From assembly GCF_000002985.6 (NCBI RefSeq), contig NC_003279.8, positions 11,966,001 through 12,030,000 on the forward strand: a stretch of DNA of 64,000 bases. The letters run 5' to 3'. A model generated the notes under the pieces. That model was given only the letters and a program-made list of their open reading frames with translations. It ran no database searches and was not told where the DNA came from. The position numbers were made by a program, and so were the translations under genes. The stretch is from Caenorhabditis elegans. Its lineage: Eukaryota > Nematoda > Chromadorea > Rhabditida > Rhabditidae. Below, piece after piece: positions 1 to 10,700 of the stretch; position 1 is the stretch's first letter; each line of letters starts with the position of its first letter.

Positions 1-270
1 AAGTACGCAAACACCCTGCGTACTCCGCCATCTACCGTAGTCATTTCGAAATTAGTATTTTTTAAACTGCTCTAGCCTAAATTTTTCATCGATTTTCAGC
101 GTTTTTGCTCGTTTTTTCTTGCCTTTTTGTGAAAACTTGTAGAAAACTGTTAAAAATCCGCTTAAATTTGTATAATCACCCGGAATTCACTTTATTTCAG
201 TGGTTAAAAATATTTATTCATTTTCGACCTACTTTTGCTCTTATTTTCGAAATAATTTCACTTTCAGAGA

Positions 271-1591
271 ATGTCACCTGAACTCGAAAAGCTAGTGAAC
301 TTTCTGGTGTAAACGACAAAAAACGCGACCGAACCGGTCGTGGCAAAACCGATTTTTGAGCGCTTCCGGGTTTCGGACAAGACGGTGTCCCGGGCAACTC
401 ATTCGAATAGGTACACCATATCAATTCGAAATTTCAAATTCTATATTAATTTTAACAGGTTCAGAAAAAAAATCGTACCACAAATGCAGAAATTCACGCA
501 ACACAGTGTGGAATCGCGGATTCGTGTGATGTTTGCGCTGGCCGGTGAAGTCAATGCGAAATTTCTCGCACAGTGAGTCGGAAAATCGGAATTAAATTCC
601 ATAAAAGTAGAAATTAATTTCAGAATAAAAAAACGGGCGAGGTTCGTCTCGATGACAAACAGCGAATCATCGAATACGCCTCAAAAAATGGGAAAATCGT
701 ATTGAAAGGCGATCATAGTGCGTCGGCGCAGAGGAGAAGAGGATTGAAAAGAAGGCGTGACGGAGAAGGGTAAATTTATAGTCTAGTGAATTCTAACTAA
801 AAAAATTAAATATTACAGAACATCAGCTCCACACGCAGAAGATTCGTCTGATGATGATGTGGAATTTGTCGGATTGGTTCCCTGCGTGCCGAAACAGGAA
901 CCCGCTGCTCGAATCGATTTCGACGAATATTTCAACAGAGACGTGTCGTTCAATCCGGAAATGCAGCAAGTTCCACCAGCGATCGACCGCAATTGTGAGA
1001 ATCCAACATTTGATGAGACAGACACCAAGAACAATGTGCAGCTTGTCGGTGCAACTCGTAATGGATCAAACTCGGATGGAATCAGCTTGCACATGCTGGT
1101 GAAACGATTGAAGGAAATGCTCATCTACCTTGGAAGCGATTACACTCACTTAATGGGCAAAATTTACTACTTGTTGGCGATCAGAGATGAGGTACACGGG
1201 AAAATTGTATTATCAACTCTCAAATAAACACTTTTTTTTCAGAAACTCAATGCAGAAGACGTGATCGCGTTCCTGAAGACGTTCCTCATCATCAATACTG
1301 CACGAAAATTCCGATTGTCAACCGAATCTATTGGCTACACGAAATCGTCGAAAAAGCGTGCCACGGAGTTCTTGTCTATTCTCAAATTTGTTTTGCTCAA
1401 TTTGGAGTCTCCACAAATGCAGGAATTTCAAAACGAAATCGAAAATAAAATTGAGAATATTGGAGCCGTTGAGAAGGTATTTGAAATAAAAATAACTATA
1501 AAATCAAAATTATCTCTTATTTCAGGTTATTCTCGTCGTCGATGCCCAGGAAGCCATCCAACAAATTCTTAGCACATTTTCCAGCTCCTGA
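271..1591 (+). pseudogene. SPK-domain gene with a stop and a frameshift
   Basis: The product resembles the nematode SPK (DUF545) family, whose role is poorly known. Exons read as 271-410, 459-572, 624-769, 819-1190, 1243-1476 and 1526-1591, with good GT/AG borders. Exons 1-3 carry the SPK core: TKNATEP, then the segment RVMFALAGEVNAKFL, then the ending IVLKGDHSAS. Exons 4-6 encode an acidic linker and an alpha-helical tail that stay open to the stop at 1589. Two lesions break the frame. TAA at 310-312 sits where family members usually have Glu just before TKNATEP. Exon 3 starts with a run of seven A's, one base short of keeping exon 2 in frame with the SPK continuation. The ATG at 271 follows a TTTCAG that could be a trans-splice acceptor. 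A different, shorter gene model cannot be excluded. Confidence 0.6.
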
Positions 1592-2021
1592 TGTTCTCCC
1601 AACTGCTGATAATCCCGTTTTAACCGAAGATAATTCATCAGAATCATTTCTACTGTAAAATTAATTTATTTCCATTTTTTTTGCTCCGATTTTTTTCCTC
1701 TTTTTCCGAATGCTAATCAATATTCCCTCCTTTAAATCACTTCCCGATTAATTGTTTTCTTTAATTTTAATTTTTTTTTTCAATTAAAATCTTCGCTTTT
1801 TAGCCGAAATTTCTTTGCAAAACTACCGGGAAAAAGGAAGAAAAACTACAGTACCCTGCTACTTTGCTCGTCAAGTATGATGCCGACTGTGCACACACTC
1901 TGCGTACTTTGACATCTACCGTAGACTTGGAAATTCTAGGTTAAAATATATAGTAATTAATTATAATTAAATTAATTTTTTCAGATTGAAAATCGCTGGA
2001 AACCGAGCGGAAGATTGCAAT
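1592..2021. other. Intergenic, AT-rich, no gene seen
   Basis: This lies between two convergent genes. It holds AT-rich 3' flanking sequence. A short segment near 1890-1925 (CTGCGTACTTTGACATCTAC) resembles the first 50 bases of the window, suggesting a dispersed repeat on both sides of the SPK-domain gene. Confidence 0.5.
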
Positions 2022-3847
2022 TTATGGCGAATCCGGAAATTGACGTTTCTGAAAATAAATGTATTTAATTAAATATGTAAATACTTTCCGAGAGTTTTTC
2101 TTCTTACCTTCAAAAGCGCACGAATTTCCTCGATCCTCGTCTGATCGAAATATTGCCAAATTTTCGAAAAGTCGAAGGAATTTTCAGTCGAATCTGGCAT
2201 TTCCTGTAAAAAATGGGCGATTTTTAGAGGTTCTTGCCTAAAAAACCTTTCCGCGCTCTTCTTCATTCATCTGATCTTCCATATTCTTCAAACTTTCTTG
2301 AATTCCACGAATCTTAGCCATGACAACTTCAAAGCTCGGCGGCGGCTGATTCTCGGATATTTTTCGTGTTTTGGAGCAATTTCCTCGTTCCTTGACCGGA
2401 GAATGCTCCTTTTTGAATTGCTCAAGTTTTGCGTCAAGATTCTCTTCCAACGACTGGCTTCTCATTTCGTTTGGCCACATTTTCAACACTGTCACAGGAG
2501 CAGGAGCCGCAGGAGCCGACGATCTCTTGATATCCTGAATCATCCTGAAAAGTATGGTCTGATTTGATTCAAGCTGCTTGCATTTCCATTTCAATTTCGC
2601 ATTTTCCTGTTCCAAAGCGTTGATACGGCCAGTGTTTTCGGCGACGATGTGGGGGCCCATTGGCGGGAGCAGGCCGGAGCCCGGTACAGGCGGGCCAGAA
2701 AAACAATCGATTCCATAGTAAATCAGAAATGCTTTACTCTGCCTAGCTCTGCCTAGCTCTGCTTAGCTCTGCTTAGCTATGCCTAGCTCTACCCCTTCAT
2801 TCGATAAAATTTCTTAGTTACTTTACTCTGATTTCCTCTTCCTAGATCTGCCTAACTATGCCTAGCTCGGAATTGGTCTGATTGTACTTTGTCGATCTGA
2901 TTTACTCTGACTAACTCTTCCTAACTATGTTTAGAGCTGCCTAACTATGACTTAATAGGAGTTAGTATGATATGATTTGTCTGAGGAGGCTGAGGAGGCG
3001 GAGTAGAGGAGTCCGGAATGAAGCCCGTGGGGATCTGAAACAAATTTAATTTTTTTTTGTTGATTTTTTAGTGTTTCGTTTTTCGTTTTTCGAGAAAAAA
3101 TTAAATATTTCAATTTTATTGATTTTTTTTTCGAAAAAATCGCGCTCAAAATTAATTTTTCCTATTTTATTTTCGAAAAAAATACATTTTTTTTCGTATT
3201 CATCGCTGTCTCCTACCTGAATCTTAATCTGTGATAGTAGATCAAAACGTCCTTTTTTGAAAAACGGATGGCTAAACTCCAGGTGAACATGGCAGCCGTG
3301 AGAGACGTGGGTAATCTTGCCGAAGCCGCCTGAAAATTAGAAAAAGGTATTTCCCTTTAAAAAGTTTCAAAAAAATCGACGTAAATTCAGAAAAACCGCA
3401 AAAAACGAGAAAAATTGCAAAAATTCGTATTTTTTCCGATTTTTTTTCATTTTCTCTTGTAGTTTTCTTTATTTAGATTATTTTAAATTTCTAAATCAAT
3501 ATTCGTCTCAACATACACATAAACAGCACTTTAAAAATGTCATTAATATCGTTAGTCTTGAATAATTTCAGAACATGTCTCTCGAACAAGTATGGATCAG
3601 AAATATGGAAGCTTTCATTATCCCAATAGGCAATTGATTGAAACATTCGACTTTCTAGAACATGCCACAGATTTATTAGGACGGTACGAGCATTTTGCTC
3701 ATCGATTGACATATTTTTAGTTTGTTCAATCTGGAAAAAAATAATTATTTTACAGAATTTACGAAAAAAAAAACTGACCATTTTCTGCTGATCCTGTTGC
3801 ATTTGCAACAATCGGGAAATCGACGGATTTCCTTGATATGCGCACAT
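2022..3847 (-). CDS. hsf-2: Heat shock factor-like transcription factor (HSF-2)
   Basis: Divergent member of the heat shock factor family, expected to act in the nucleus. Reading on the minus strand, exon 1 is 3847-3779, exon 2 3730-3517, exon 3 3329-3217, exon 4 starts at 3034, exon 5 ends at 2247, and the last two exons are 2203-2108 and 2048-2022 (stop at 2022-2024). Exons 2-3 together give an HSF DNA-binding domain: NLWHVLE, SIAYWDNESFHISDPYLF, then MCGFGKI and EFSHPFFKKGRFDLL. Exon 5 carries a heptad-like coiled coil (residues after GRINALEQENAKLKWKCKQL), the expected oligomerisation region. The recognition helix lacks the usual Arg-Gln-Leu-Asn series. The junction between exons 4 and 5 (about 2690-2960) has no good acceptor and is occupied by a 10-bp minisatellite, so the proline-rich linker is uncertain. 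Symbol assigned from recognition of the C. elegans locus. Confidence 0.8.
2735..2960. repeat. Minisatellite, TCTGCCTAGC-like 10-bp units
   Basis: Diverged tandem copies of a 10-base unit (CTGCCTAGCT / CTGCTTAGCT) lie in the hsf-2 linker region. They separate the proline-rich exon end from the coiled-coil exon and coincide with the missing splice acceptor. Confidence 0.7.
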
Positions 3848-4025
3848 TTTTCGAACGGAGAATCTGGAAAATTGAGAAAAATCACTTAAATTTCACTTCT
3901 CGAAGATTTTTTGTGTTTGGAAAAGTTCAAAAAACAAAGAAAAATCGAAAAAATTTCATGCAAAAGCAGTCAAATTTGAGAAAAAATCGTTTCAAAATTC
4001 AGAAAAATATTTCGAAAAGTTTTGC

Positions 4026-4158
4026 GCGTCAAACATGGCGCATTGTACGCAAATGCGTACTTTTCAACTACCGTAGTTAGCTTTTTAAAACTACTTTTGC
4101 CAAACTACGGTAGTTGAGAAAGTGTGCACATGCATACAATGCGCCATGTTTGACGCGT
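4026..4158. mobile_element. Short palindromic element (foldback MITE)
   Basis: The left arm starts GCGTCAAACATGGCGCATTG and the right arm is its near-exact reverse complement ending at 4158. An inner pair of CTACCGTAGTT-type arms flanks a short loop. No coding capacity. It resembles dispersed C. elegans palindromic repeats. Confidence 0.8.
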
Positions 4159-4292
4159 AAAACTTAATTTCTAAGCGGTTTCCGTAAATTTTCCATGTTT
4201 TTCGTGTATTTTCACTGGAAAATCGAAGAAAAATTTAAGATAAATGCAAATTTTTAAATTAAATAAAAAATTGTGTAACTGTGATATATTCC

Positions 4293-4468
4293 CACGTGGA
4301 GTCAGAAAATCCCATTTTGCTTTGATCTACGAAAAATGCGGGAGAAGAGACGCATACGTCTCACCTGATTTCGCATGGTTAAGAACGTGCTGACGTCACA
4401 TTTTTTGGGCGGAAAATTCCCGCATTTTTTGTAGATCAAACTGTATTGAGACAGCCTGACACCACGTG
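4293..4468. mobile_element. CACGTG-ended palindromic MITE, copy 1
   Basis: CACGTG ends flank arms containing TGATCTAC(A)AAAAATGCGGG and its complement. The centre has the conserved block CGCATGGTTAAGAACGTGC followed by TGACGTCA. Three further copies occur at 4990-5152, 7662-7838 and 9304-9491. Confidence 0.8.
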
Positions 4469-4477
4469 ATTCCGGGC

Positions 4478-4838
4478 AGGGGTGTGCGGCAAATTTGCCG
4501 ATTTGCCGAAAATTGCCGACTTGCCGAGCTCGGCAAACTTGCCGATTTGCCAAATTCGGCAAATTTGAAAAAACCAGCAATTGCCGATTTGCCGAGCTCG
4601 GCAAATTTCGAAATTTGCGAAACTACTACACGAAACTAATTCAGAAACCAGATGTGTGTTAAGAATTCGGTAGTTTTGGTGTTCCAAAAAACATCAAAAA
4701 TTATCAAAATTTTCCGAGTTTTTTAAGCACGGCAAATTTGCCGAATTTGCCGAATTTGCCGAGCTCGGCAAATTTTGAAAAACCAGCAATTGCCGATTTG
4801 CCGAGCTCGGCAATTTTTTCCATTTGCCGCACACCCCT
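4478..4838. repeat. CGGCAAATTTGCCG minisatellite, two blocks
   Basis: Blocks of TTGCCGAGCTCGGCAAA-type units at 4478-4615 and 4733-4838 flank a short unique stretch. The unit is itself palindromic. The left block is directly adjacent to the CACGTG element. Confidence 0.75.
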
Positions 4839-4989
4839 GATTCCGGGCTCGGTGTTTCTCGTTTTTTTCAAAAAGATACACTGAAATCAGGGAAAATTAG
4901 TGGAAAAAATATAATTAAAAATGAAAGTTGCAAGCGCGCCTCATCGAACAAATGCTCTTGGCGGTAGTTCAAATTGGAATTAGACGCAA

Positions 4990-5152
4990 ACCCTCTTGAT
5001 CTACGTAGACCTACAAAAAATGCGGGAAAAGAGAGGCAGAGTTCTCAACAGATTTCGCATGGTTAAGAACGTGCTGACGTCACATTTTTTGGGCGGAAAA
5101 TTCCCGCATTTTTTGTAGATCAAAGGGTAATGACAAATCCTGGTACCACGTG
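4990..5152. mobile_element. CACGTG-ended palindromic MITE, copy 2 (left end truncated)
   Basis: Same arms and TGACGTCA-containing core as copy 1. The right CACGTG end is present at 5147-5152, but the left end starts inside the GATCTACGTAGACC arm. Confidence 0.75.
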
Positions 5153-5256
5153 GTAATTTAAACCAATTTCCCCACTTGCCAAAAAAATATTTTCATATTC
5201 ATACATTCAAAATTAAAAGTTCTATATTGCAGAAAACCATGAAAATGCCTTCTGAA

Positions 5257-5797
5257 TCACGAATTATATTTTATTTTTAGTGTGTGACGTTCCGCTCCAA
5301 CCAAAAACCACGTGTCTAAGCAACTTTCAATTGAATCCGGAGAAGCGTCCTTTGGAACATTCATCCATTGGATTCGAATTTTATCTTTCGAAAACTCCTG
5401 AAAAAATCTGATATAATTTTTGAATTTTTCAGAATTTAAAAAACCAAACCTTGTTATTTTCCGTATAATTAAACGGCTCAAATCCAATGTGAACAAGTTT
5501 TTCGGTAGCATTTTCTTCAATAATTCCATTGGGATCTCTCAAAAAAATCTTCGAATCTTTTGACTGCTTCAATGTGACATTATAAGCAATTCGTTGAAAT
5601 TCTGGATGTCGGAGTATGAAATAATCCATAGATAACTTATCAAATGGACCATTGAAAACGAAATATTTACTCGGTTCCATCAACAAATTTGGAATTTTTG
5701 ATTTGTCGTCGTCAATTGTTCCGCATTTGGTAGGTTTAGGTGAACTGGTAGAAATCGAAACAATAATGAAAGCAATTATAATGTAAAGTTTGACCAT
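5257..5797 (-). CDS. Small secreted protein of unknown function
   Basis: Two exons (5797-5450 and 5397-5257) encode 162 residues. The ATG at 5797-5795 is followed by a clear signal peptide (MVKLYIIIAFIIVSISTSS). The mature part is hydrophilic with N-glycosylation sequons NVT, NAT and NYT and two widely spaced Cys. The 52-base intron has GTTTGG and TTTTTTCAG borders, and the frame continues through NYTENNK into EFSKDKIRI. I do not recognise the family. It is probably an extracellular nematode-specific protein. A CACGTG MITE lies about 100 bases beyond the stop. Confidence 0.65.
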
Positions 5798-6574
5798 TGG
5801 AAATTAGAAATAAACCTTTTTTGGCCTTCGGAGTGAAATTTGTTTTTTTCGAGAAATTAAAAAAAAAATTAAAATACTAACGTGAAAAAGTTATATATTT
5901 TTTACAATTTTTAGAATAGAAATAAAATATAATATTACAAATTTTTGAAATGCGAAACCTAGATTTTCTGAATTTACAACTTTTCAATTCTAAATGTGCA
6001 AAAAATGTGCAAAAAATGTACAAAAAATAAATGTGGAGTCTATAGACTTCGAGGTTACTAGAGTTTTGGACTCTAAAGGGGAAATAAGGTCTTTGTTTTT
6101 TTCTTGGAATTTTCATTTTTTTCGCGATTTCTGTGCATTTTTTTTCTTTTTTCCGAATTCTAGAATTTTCTGGAATTTCTTTTTTCTCTGTTCCTCTCCC
6201 CGCCCAACCTGAGCCTAAGCCTAAGCTTAAGCTTAACTTAAAAGTACAAAGAGCTCTCCCCAAAAAATTCCGTCACTTGTGAAAATTAGCGGCATTTCAA
6301 ACAACTTGAGAGAGAAAAAGCCGATAAAACCTGAGAGCTCCACTTGTCACAAGTGTTGTTTTGTTTGTTTTTTCCATTGTATTCGCTAATTAATTTTGAA
6401 AAAAATTCACCTCCACTCATTGACCATTCACACCGTTCAACGCGTCAGCCTGAACGAGGTTAATCCGAGATTAACTCTCCCTTCGAAAAATTCACTTTTT
6501 TCCCGATAAAGGGACTTTAGGATTACGATTTCTTATTTTAGGTTTATTTTAATTAACTCAAGGGTGGGCGGCAC
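5798..6574. other. Intergenic, no gene seen
   Basis: AT-rich upstream region of the secreted-protein gene. It contains a short GCCTAAGCCTAAGCTTAAGC patch near 6206-6240, a small telomere-like relic. Nothing else was identified. Confidence 0.5.
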
Positions 6575-6905
6575 ACAGTTTTTTTCCGGCAAATCAGCAA
6601 ACGGGCAAAATGCCGATATGCTGAATTTGCCGGAAAAAAGTCAATAGCCGAAAATTTTCGGAAAATTGTGGGTTTGCCCTTTTTTTTGTTGGAAATTTCA
6701 GAAATTCAATTTCAATTTTTGCAAACTTGCCGGAATTAAAAAATTCCGGCAAATCGGCAATCCGGCAAAATGCCGGAATTGAAAATTTTCGGCAAATCGG
6801 CAAACCAGCAAACTTGCCGGAATTGAAAATTTGAGGCAAATCGGCAAACCGGCAAATTGCCGGAATTGAAAATTTGAGGCAAAATCGGCATTTGCCGCCC
6901 ACCCC
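6575..6905. repeat. CGGCAAATCGGCAAAC minisatellite array
   Basis: Tandem degenerate units of the form CGGCAAATCGGCAAACCGG alternating with GGAATTGAAAATTT. The array is framed by GGGTGGGCGGCA on the left and TGCCGCCCACCCCTG on the right, the recurrent boundaries of this family in the window. Confidence 0.8.
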
Positions 6906-7575
6906 TGATTGTATTTTTCCCTCAATAATTTAAAAAAATAGAAAAATTGGAATATACTTAACAAACTCATAAACTGTCCAAATACTGTAAAACCCTCCCC
7001 TCCAGGAGTACACAAGGTCCCCGTAAATCACATGGCCGTGGAAAAGGTTTTTCTAGGCCATTTTTCTAACTTTGAATTAAACAATATAAGAGAGCTTAGA
7101 AAAAAACGGTCGTACAGTAGACAAATTTTAAACTAAAAAAATATTTTTAACAAATTTTTGAATCCCCCCATCTCCTGCAAAACTTCCACTTCTCATTTCC
7201 GTTTTCCCATTTAAATTTCCATACTGACTGTAACATAACAACCAATGCTATATCCTCCTCCTCTTATTTCACTCAAAAGCTTTTCCAAAGCTATTCAGTT
7301 TGAATTGGAAGGAACAAGAGAAGAAGTCCAAGTAATAGTGACACTGCGGGAGAGGCAACTGTTTCCAAGAGAAAGAGACGGTTTGTATATATGGATATAT
7401 ACATTTATATGGCTGATTGAATCTCTATCCCGCCCGCCATATCCCAAATTGCCTAGAAGAGAGATTAGTTCACTTCACCGTTCCTCCAAATACTATTATT
7501 CCTGTAACCTAGGCAGTTTTGCACTTGATATTAGCAATAGAGCGCGTATGCATCACGATTTTTTTTGAAAATTTT
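6906..7575. other. Intergenic, no convincing gene
   Basis: Contains an open stretch at 7245-7568 with no splice context or family signature. Includes a GGCCATGGCC-like fragment near 7030-7055 that recurs near 23980 and 31770. No feature is supported. Confidence 0.4.
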
Positions 7576-7579
7576 GTTT

Positions 7580-7660
7580 TGGGCGGTAAATTATTTTTAC
7601 CGGCAAATAGGCCGGAATTGGAAACTTCCGGCAAACCGGCAAACTTCCGAATTTGCCGAA
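7580..7660. repeat. Short CGGCAAAC minisatellite block
   Basis: About 80 bases of CGGCAAATAGGCCGGAATTG-type units, abutting the left end of the CACGTG MITE at 7662. Confidence 0.7.
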
Positions 7661-7661
7661 A

Positions 7662-7838
7662 CATGTGGTGTCAGAATGTAGCATTTCGTTGTGTTCTACA
7701 AAAAATGCGGAATATTGGAAGCCGACTCTTCAATTGATTTCGCATAGTTAAGAACGTGCTGACGTCACATTTTTTGAGTAAAAAATTCCCGCATTTTTTT
7801 GTAGATCAAACCTTTATGAGACAACCTGACACCACGTG
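7662..7838. mobile_element. CACGTG-ended palindromic MITE, copy 3
   Basis: Left end CATGTG, right end CACGTG. Arms with CTACAAAAAATGCGG and TTCCCGCATTTTTTTGTAG, and the core AAGAACGTGCTGACGTCAC. Followed at 7850-7955 by the conserved TTGTACGCATCCTATAAATG module that accompanies CGGCAA arrays elsewhere. Confidence 0.8.
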
Positions 7839-9303
7839 TCGAAAATGATTGGCAAAATTGTACGCATCCTATAAATGTTCCTACAACTATTTTGCAAAGT
7901 AAGCGAATTCTATGAAAATATCTAGAAAAAACGGGGAAAAAATTAGCCGATTTTGCAACTAGCCGATTTGCCGAATTTGTCGACAAAAAATTTGGTGCGT
8001 ATGCTTTACTGATTTATTTAAATTTGAACAAAAGTATTGAGGATTAAAATATCTCATCCAAAAGGCCAGAATAAATTTCTCCAAATAAGCCAAGCCTAAA
8101 TCTAGATTTGTATTATTTTCAAAATTTTTTCGCATGGTGTTCTTTGATTTGTTTACATTTCATACTCCCACTCATTTGAAATTATTATAAACAAACTGAA
8201 TCATGAATTCAATATTTATTTCTCTGCCTCTGCTTCTCTGCTGTAAATTTGTATGCTTCTTTTTAATTTTGACTTTCTAGTTATTAAATTTTTTTTAAGT
8301 ATTCAAAATTTCACAAAAATCCCTTGAACGGCAAAAAATTGATCTTAAATTAAAATTTTTCAACTAAAAACTTATTTTTCTTGGAAAACCCTAAATTAAT
8401 CCAATTTTTCTTCAAAATATTTGGAAAAATACCAGAAATATACTTGAATCTTCTTCTTTCAGAAAATTCACTTAAATAACGTTTTGGTGAAATTTTATGC
8501 CAGTTTAGGTGTGCCATGGACATGGTGCATCGACTACCTCACTTAACTTTTAGAACTGTTTCTGGTTTCTTTCTGGTTCATGCAGTTAATTTTATTGGTT
8601 GAAATGATTAGTAAAGACAGTTTTGGCGTTTTTCACAGAAACATAAAAAAATGTTTTTGGAACTTTTCTTAATTTTTTTTGTTGTAAAATCTTCAATTTG
8701 CAACGTTTGTTCTATAAAAATCAACAACTCAACCAATCTTAGTAGTTTAAAAATTTCAGAAAATTGATTGTAATTTCAAGATTTTCAGCTGAAAATTGAT
8801 ATTTCTTAGCATTTCTTGGTGCACATTTCGAAAAAAAAAACTCGAATTTTTCCAAAAATAAAGTTTCGTAAATCTTTCTCTATCAGAGAATTTTTTTCAA
8901 TAAAACTTAGGTAATCTATTTTAAAAGTTATGATAGTTTTCCAGAACCTTACAAATTGATAGAAGTAAGCTATATACACAAAATTCTGCTCATTGCTCCG
9001 CACCGAAAGAGCAACAAAAAAAACCCGCTCTCAATTGGCACCAGAAACGAATGTTTGTTCAGTATAGAACATATCATTGAATGTGAATGAAAAGAAGGAC
9101 TTGAATACACAAGTCGTTTGTGACCAGTACATGGAGGAATACGTTTTTCAATTTTCCCGCCAAAATAGTTTAGAGGTTTCCAAGTGGCCAATTGACTTTG
9201 CTTTTTCACACTTGGAGGAGAGAAAAATAATTGAAGAGACGCAGAGAAGTCAGTGTGTCTGATTTTTCTGCGGCTCTGCAATTACGCTCTAATTGTAAGG
9301 TTT

Positions 9304-9491
9304 CACGTGGAGCCAGGCTGTCCCGTTACGGTTTGATCTACAAAAAAATGCGGGAATTTTTTGCCCGAAAAAATGTGACATCAGCACGTTCTTAACCATG
9401 CGAAATCAGTTGACAACTCTGCGTCTCTTTTCTCGCATTTTTTGTAGATTTAAGTAGATCAAACCGAAATAGGACACTCTGACGCCACGTG
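9304..9491. mobile_element. CACGTG-ended palindromic MITE, copy 4
   Basis: Both CACGTG ends are present, with ATGCGGGAATTTTTTGCCCG and its complement in the arms. Here the core is TGTGACATCAGCACGTTC in the reverse orientation relative to copies 1-3. Confidence 0.8.
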
Positions 9492-9651
9492 AGGTTTTTG
9501 AACTGAAAAATTCGAAATTTTGGTGAAGTGGTGTGTCAGTTTAGGTGCGCCGTAGACATGGTGCATCGACTACTTTACTTGACTTTTAAAACTGTTTCTG
9601 GTTTTTGTACTGTTTTCTGTATTTTTTTTTTATTTTTGGTTGAAATTATCA

Positions 9652-10383
9652 TTAAAGGTGGACTACACCCTGTGGGGAAATTGCTTTAAAACACGCCTTT
9701 GGGGTCACAATAACCGGATATCATGATAAAAAAAATTTAAAAAACTTTTCTAGATTTTATATGATTTTTTGAAAATTGAAAAAATCTCAGTTTTCCCCTA
9801 ATTATATTTGAATTTCCGCCAATTGAATTCGTTCGTTGGAGCGCGCTTGCATTATTTTCATTAATTATTTTATTTATTTTCATTATTTCACTGATTTTCT
9901 TCGTTTTTTTTGGGTTTTTAATCGGAAAATGAAAGAAATAGACAAGAAAAATGCAAAATGTTTGATAAAACGTAACTGAAAACGCCTAAAACTCTGAAAT
10001 TATGTGATCCGACGAAGACAAACCTGAAATTAGCATTATGCAGAGTTTTAGGCGTTTTCAGTTACTTTTTAACAAACATTTTGCATTTTTCTTGTCTATT
10101 TCTTTCATTTTCCGATTAAAAACCCCAAAAAATGAAGAAAATCAGTGAAATAATAAAAATAAATAAAATAATTAATACAAATAATGCAAGCGCGCTCCAA
10201 CGAACGAATTCAATTGGCGAAAATTCAAATATATTTAGGGGAAAACTGAGATTTTTTCAATTTTCAAAAAATCATATAAAATCTAGAAAATTTTCTTAAA
10301 TTTTTTTATCATGATATTCGGTCATTGTGACCCCATTGGCGTGTTTTAAAGCAATTTCCCCACAGGGTGTAGTCCACCTTTAA
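9652..10383. mobile_element. Foldback element flanked by TTAA (PALTTAA-like)
   Basis: A near-perfect inverted repeat. AAGGTGGACTACACCCTGTG on the left is mirrored by its complement on the right, with arms of about 350 bases and a centre near 10015. TTAA flanks both ends (9652-9655 and 10380-10383), as expected for piggyBac-type target duplication. No transposase is encoded, so this is a non-autonomous element. Confidence 0.85.
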
Positions 10384-10700
10384 AAGGATTTTTGGCAAGT
10401 TTCCCGAAAATATGACGAAAAAATTTTTTAATTTTTTTCCTTGGTTTTTTGAATTTTTTTTTTTGTAAATTTTCAAATTAGAATGTTGACTCTATAAAAA
10501 CCAACATTATAAATTTTTTGGTATTTCGAAAAACCTCAAATGTTTTCCAAAAATAAATTTTCGTTTAATTTGAAAAAATACCAAAAACATACTTAAACTT
10601 TCTTCTTTCAGGAAATATATTTAGTTACTAACTAGGTAAAATGGTTCTAAAGTTGTGTTACGCTAAAGACATGGTGCATCGACTATCTGATGTAACTGTG

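Larger units (their letters stand above)
8300..10700. repeat. Two diverged copies of a roughly 0.5-kb repeat with inserted elements
   Basis: The segment around 8400-8760 recurs around 9510-9656 plus 10384-10690. Shared landmarks are GTTTAGGTGYGCC, GACATGGTGCATCGACTA, AACTGTTTCTGGTTT, CTATAAAAA(T/C)CAAC and CTTCTTTCAG. The second copy is interrupted by the TTAA foldback element at 9652-10383. A CACGTG MITE at 9304-9491 lies between the copies. Confidence 0.65.
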
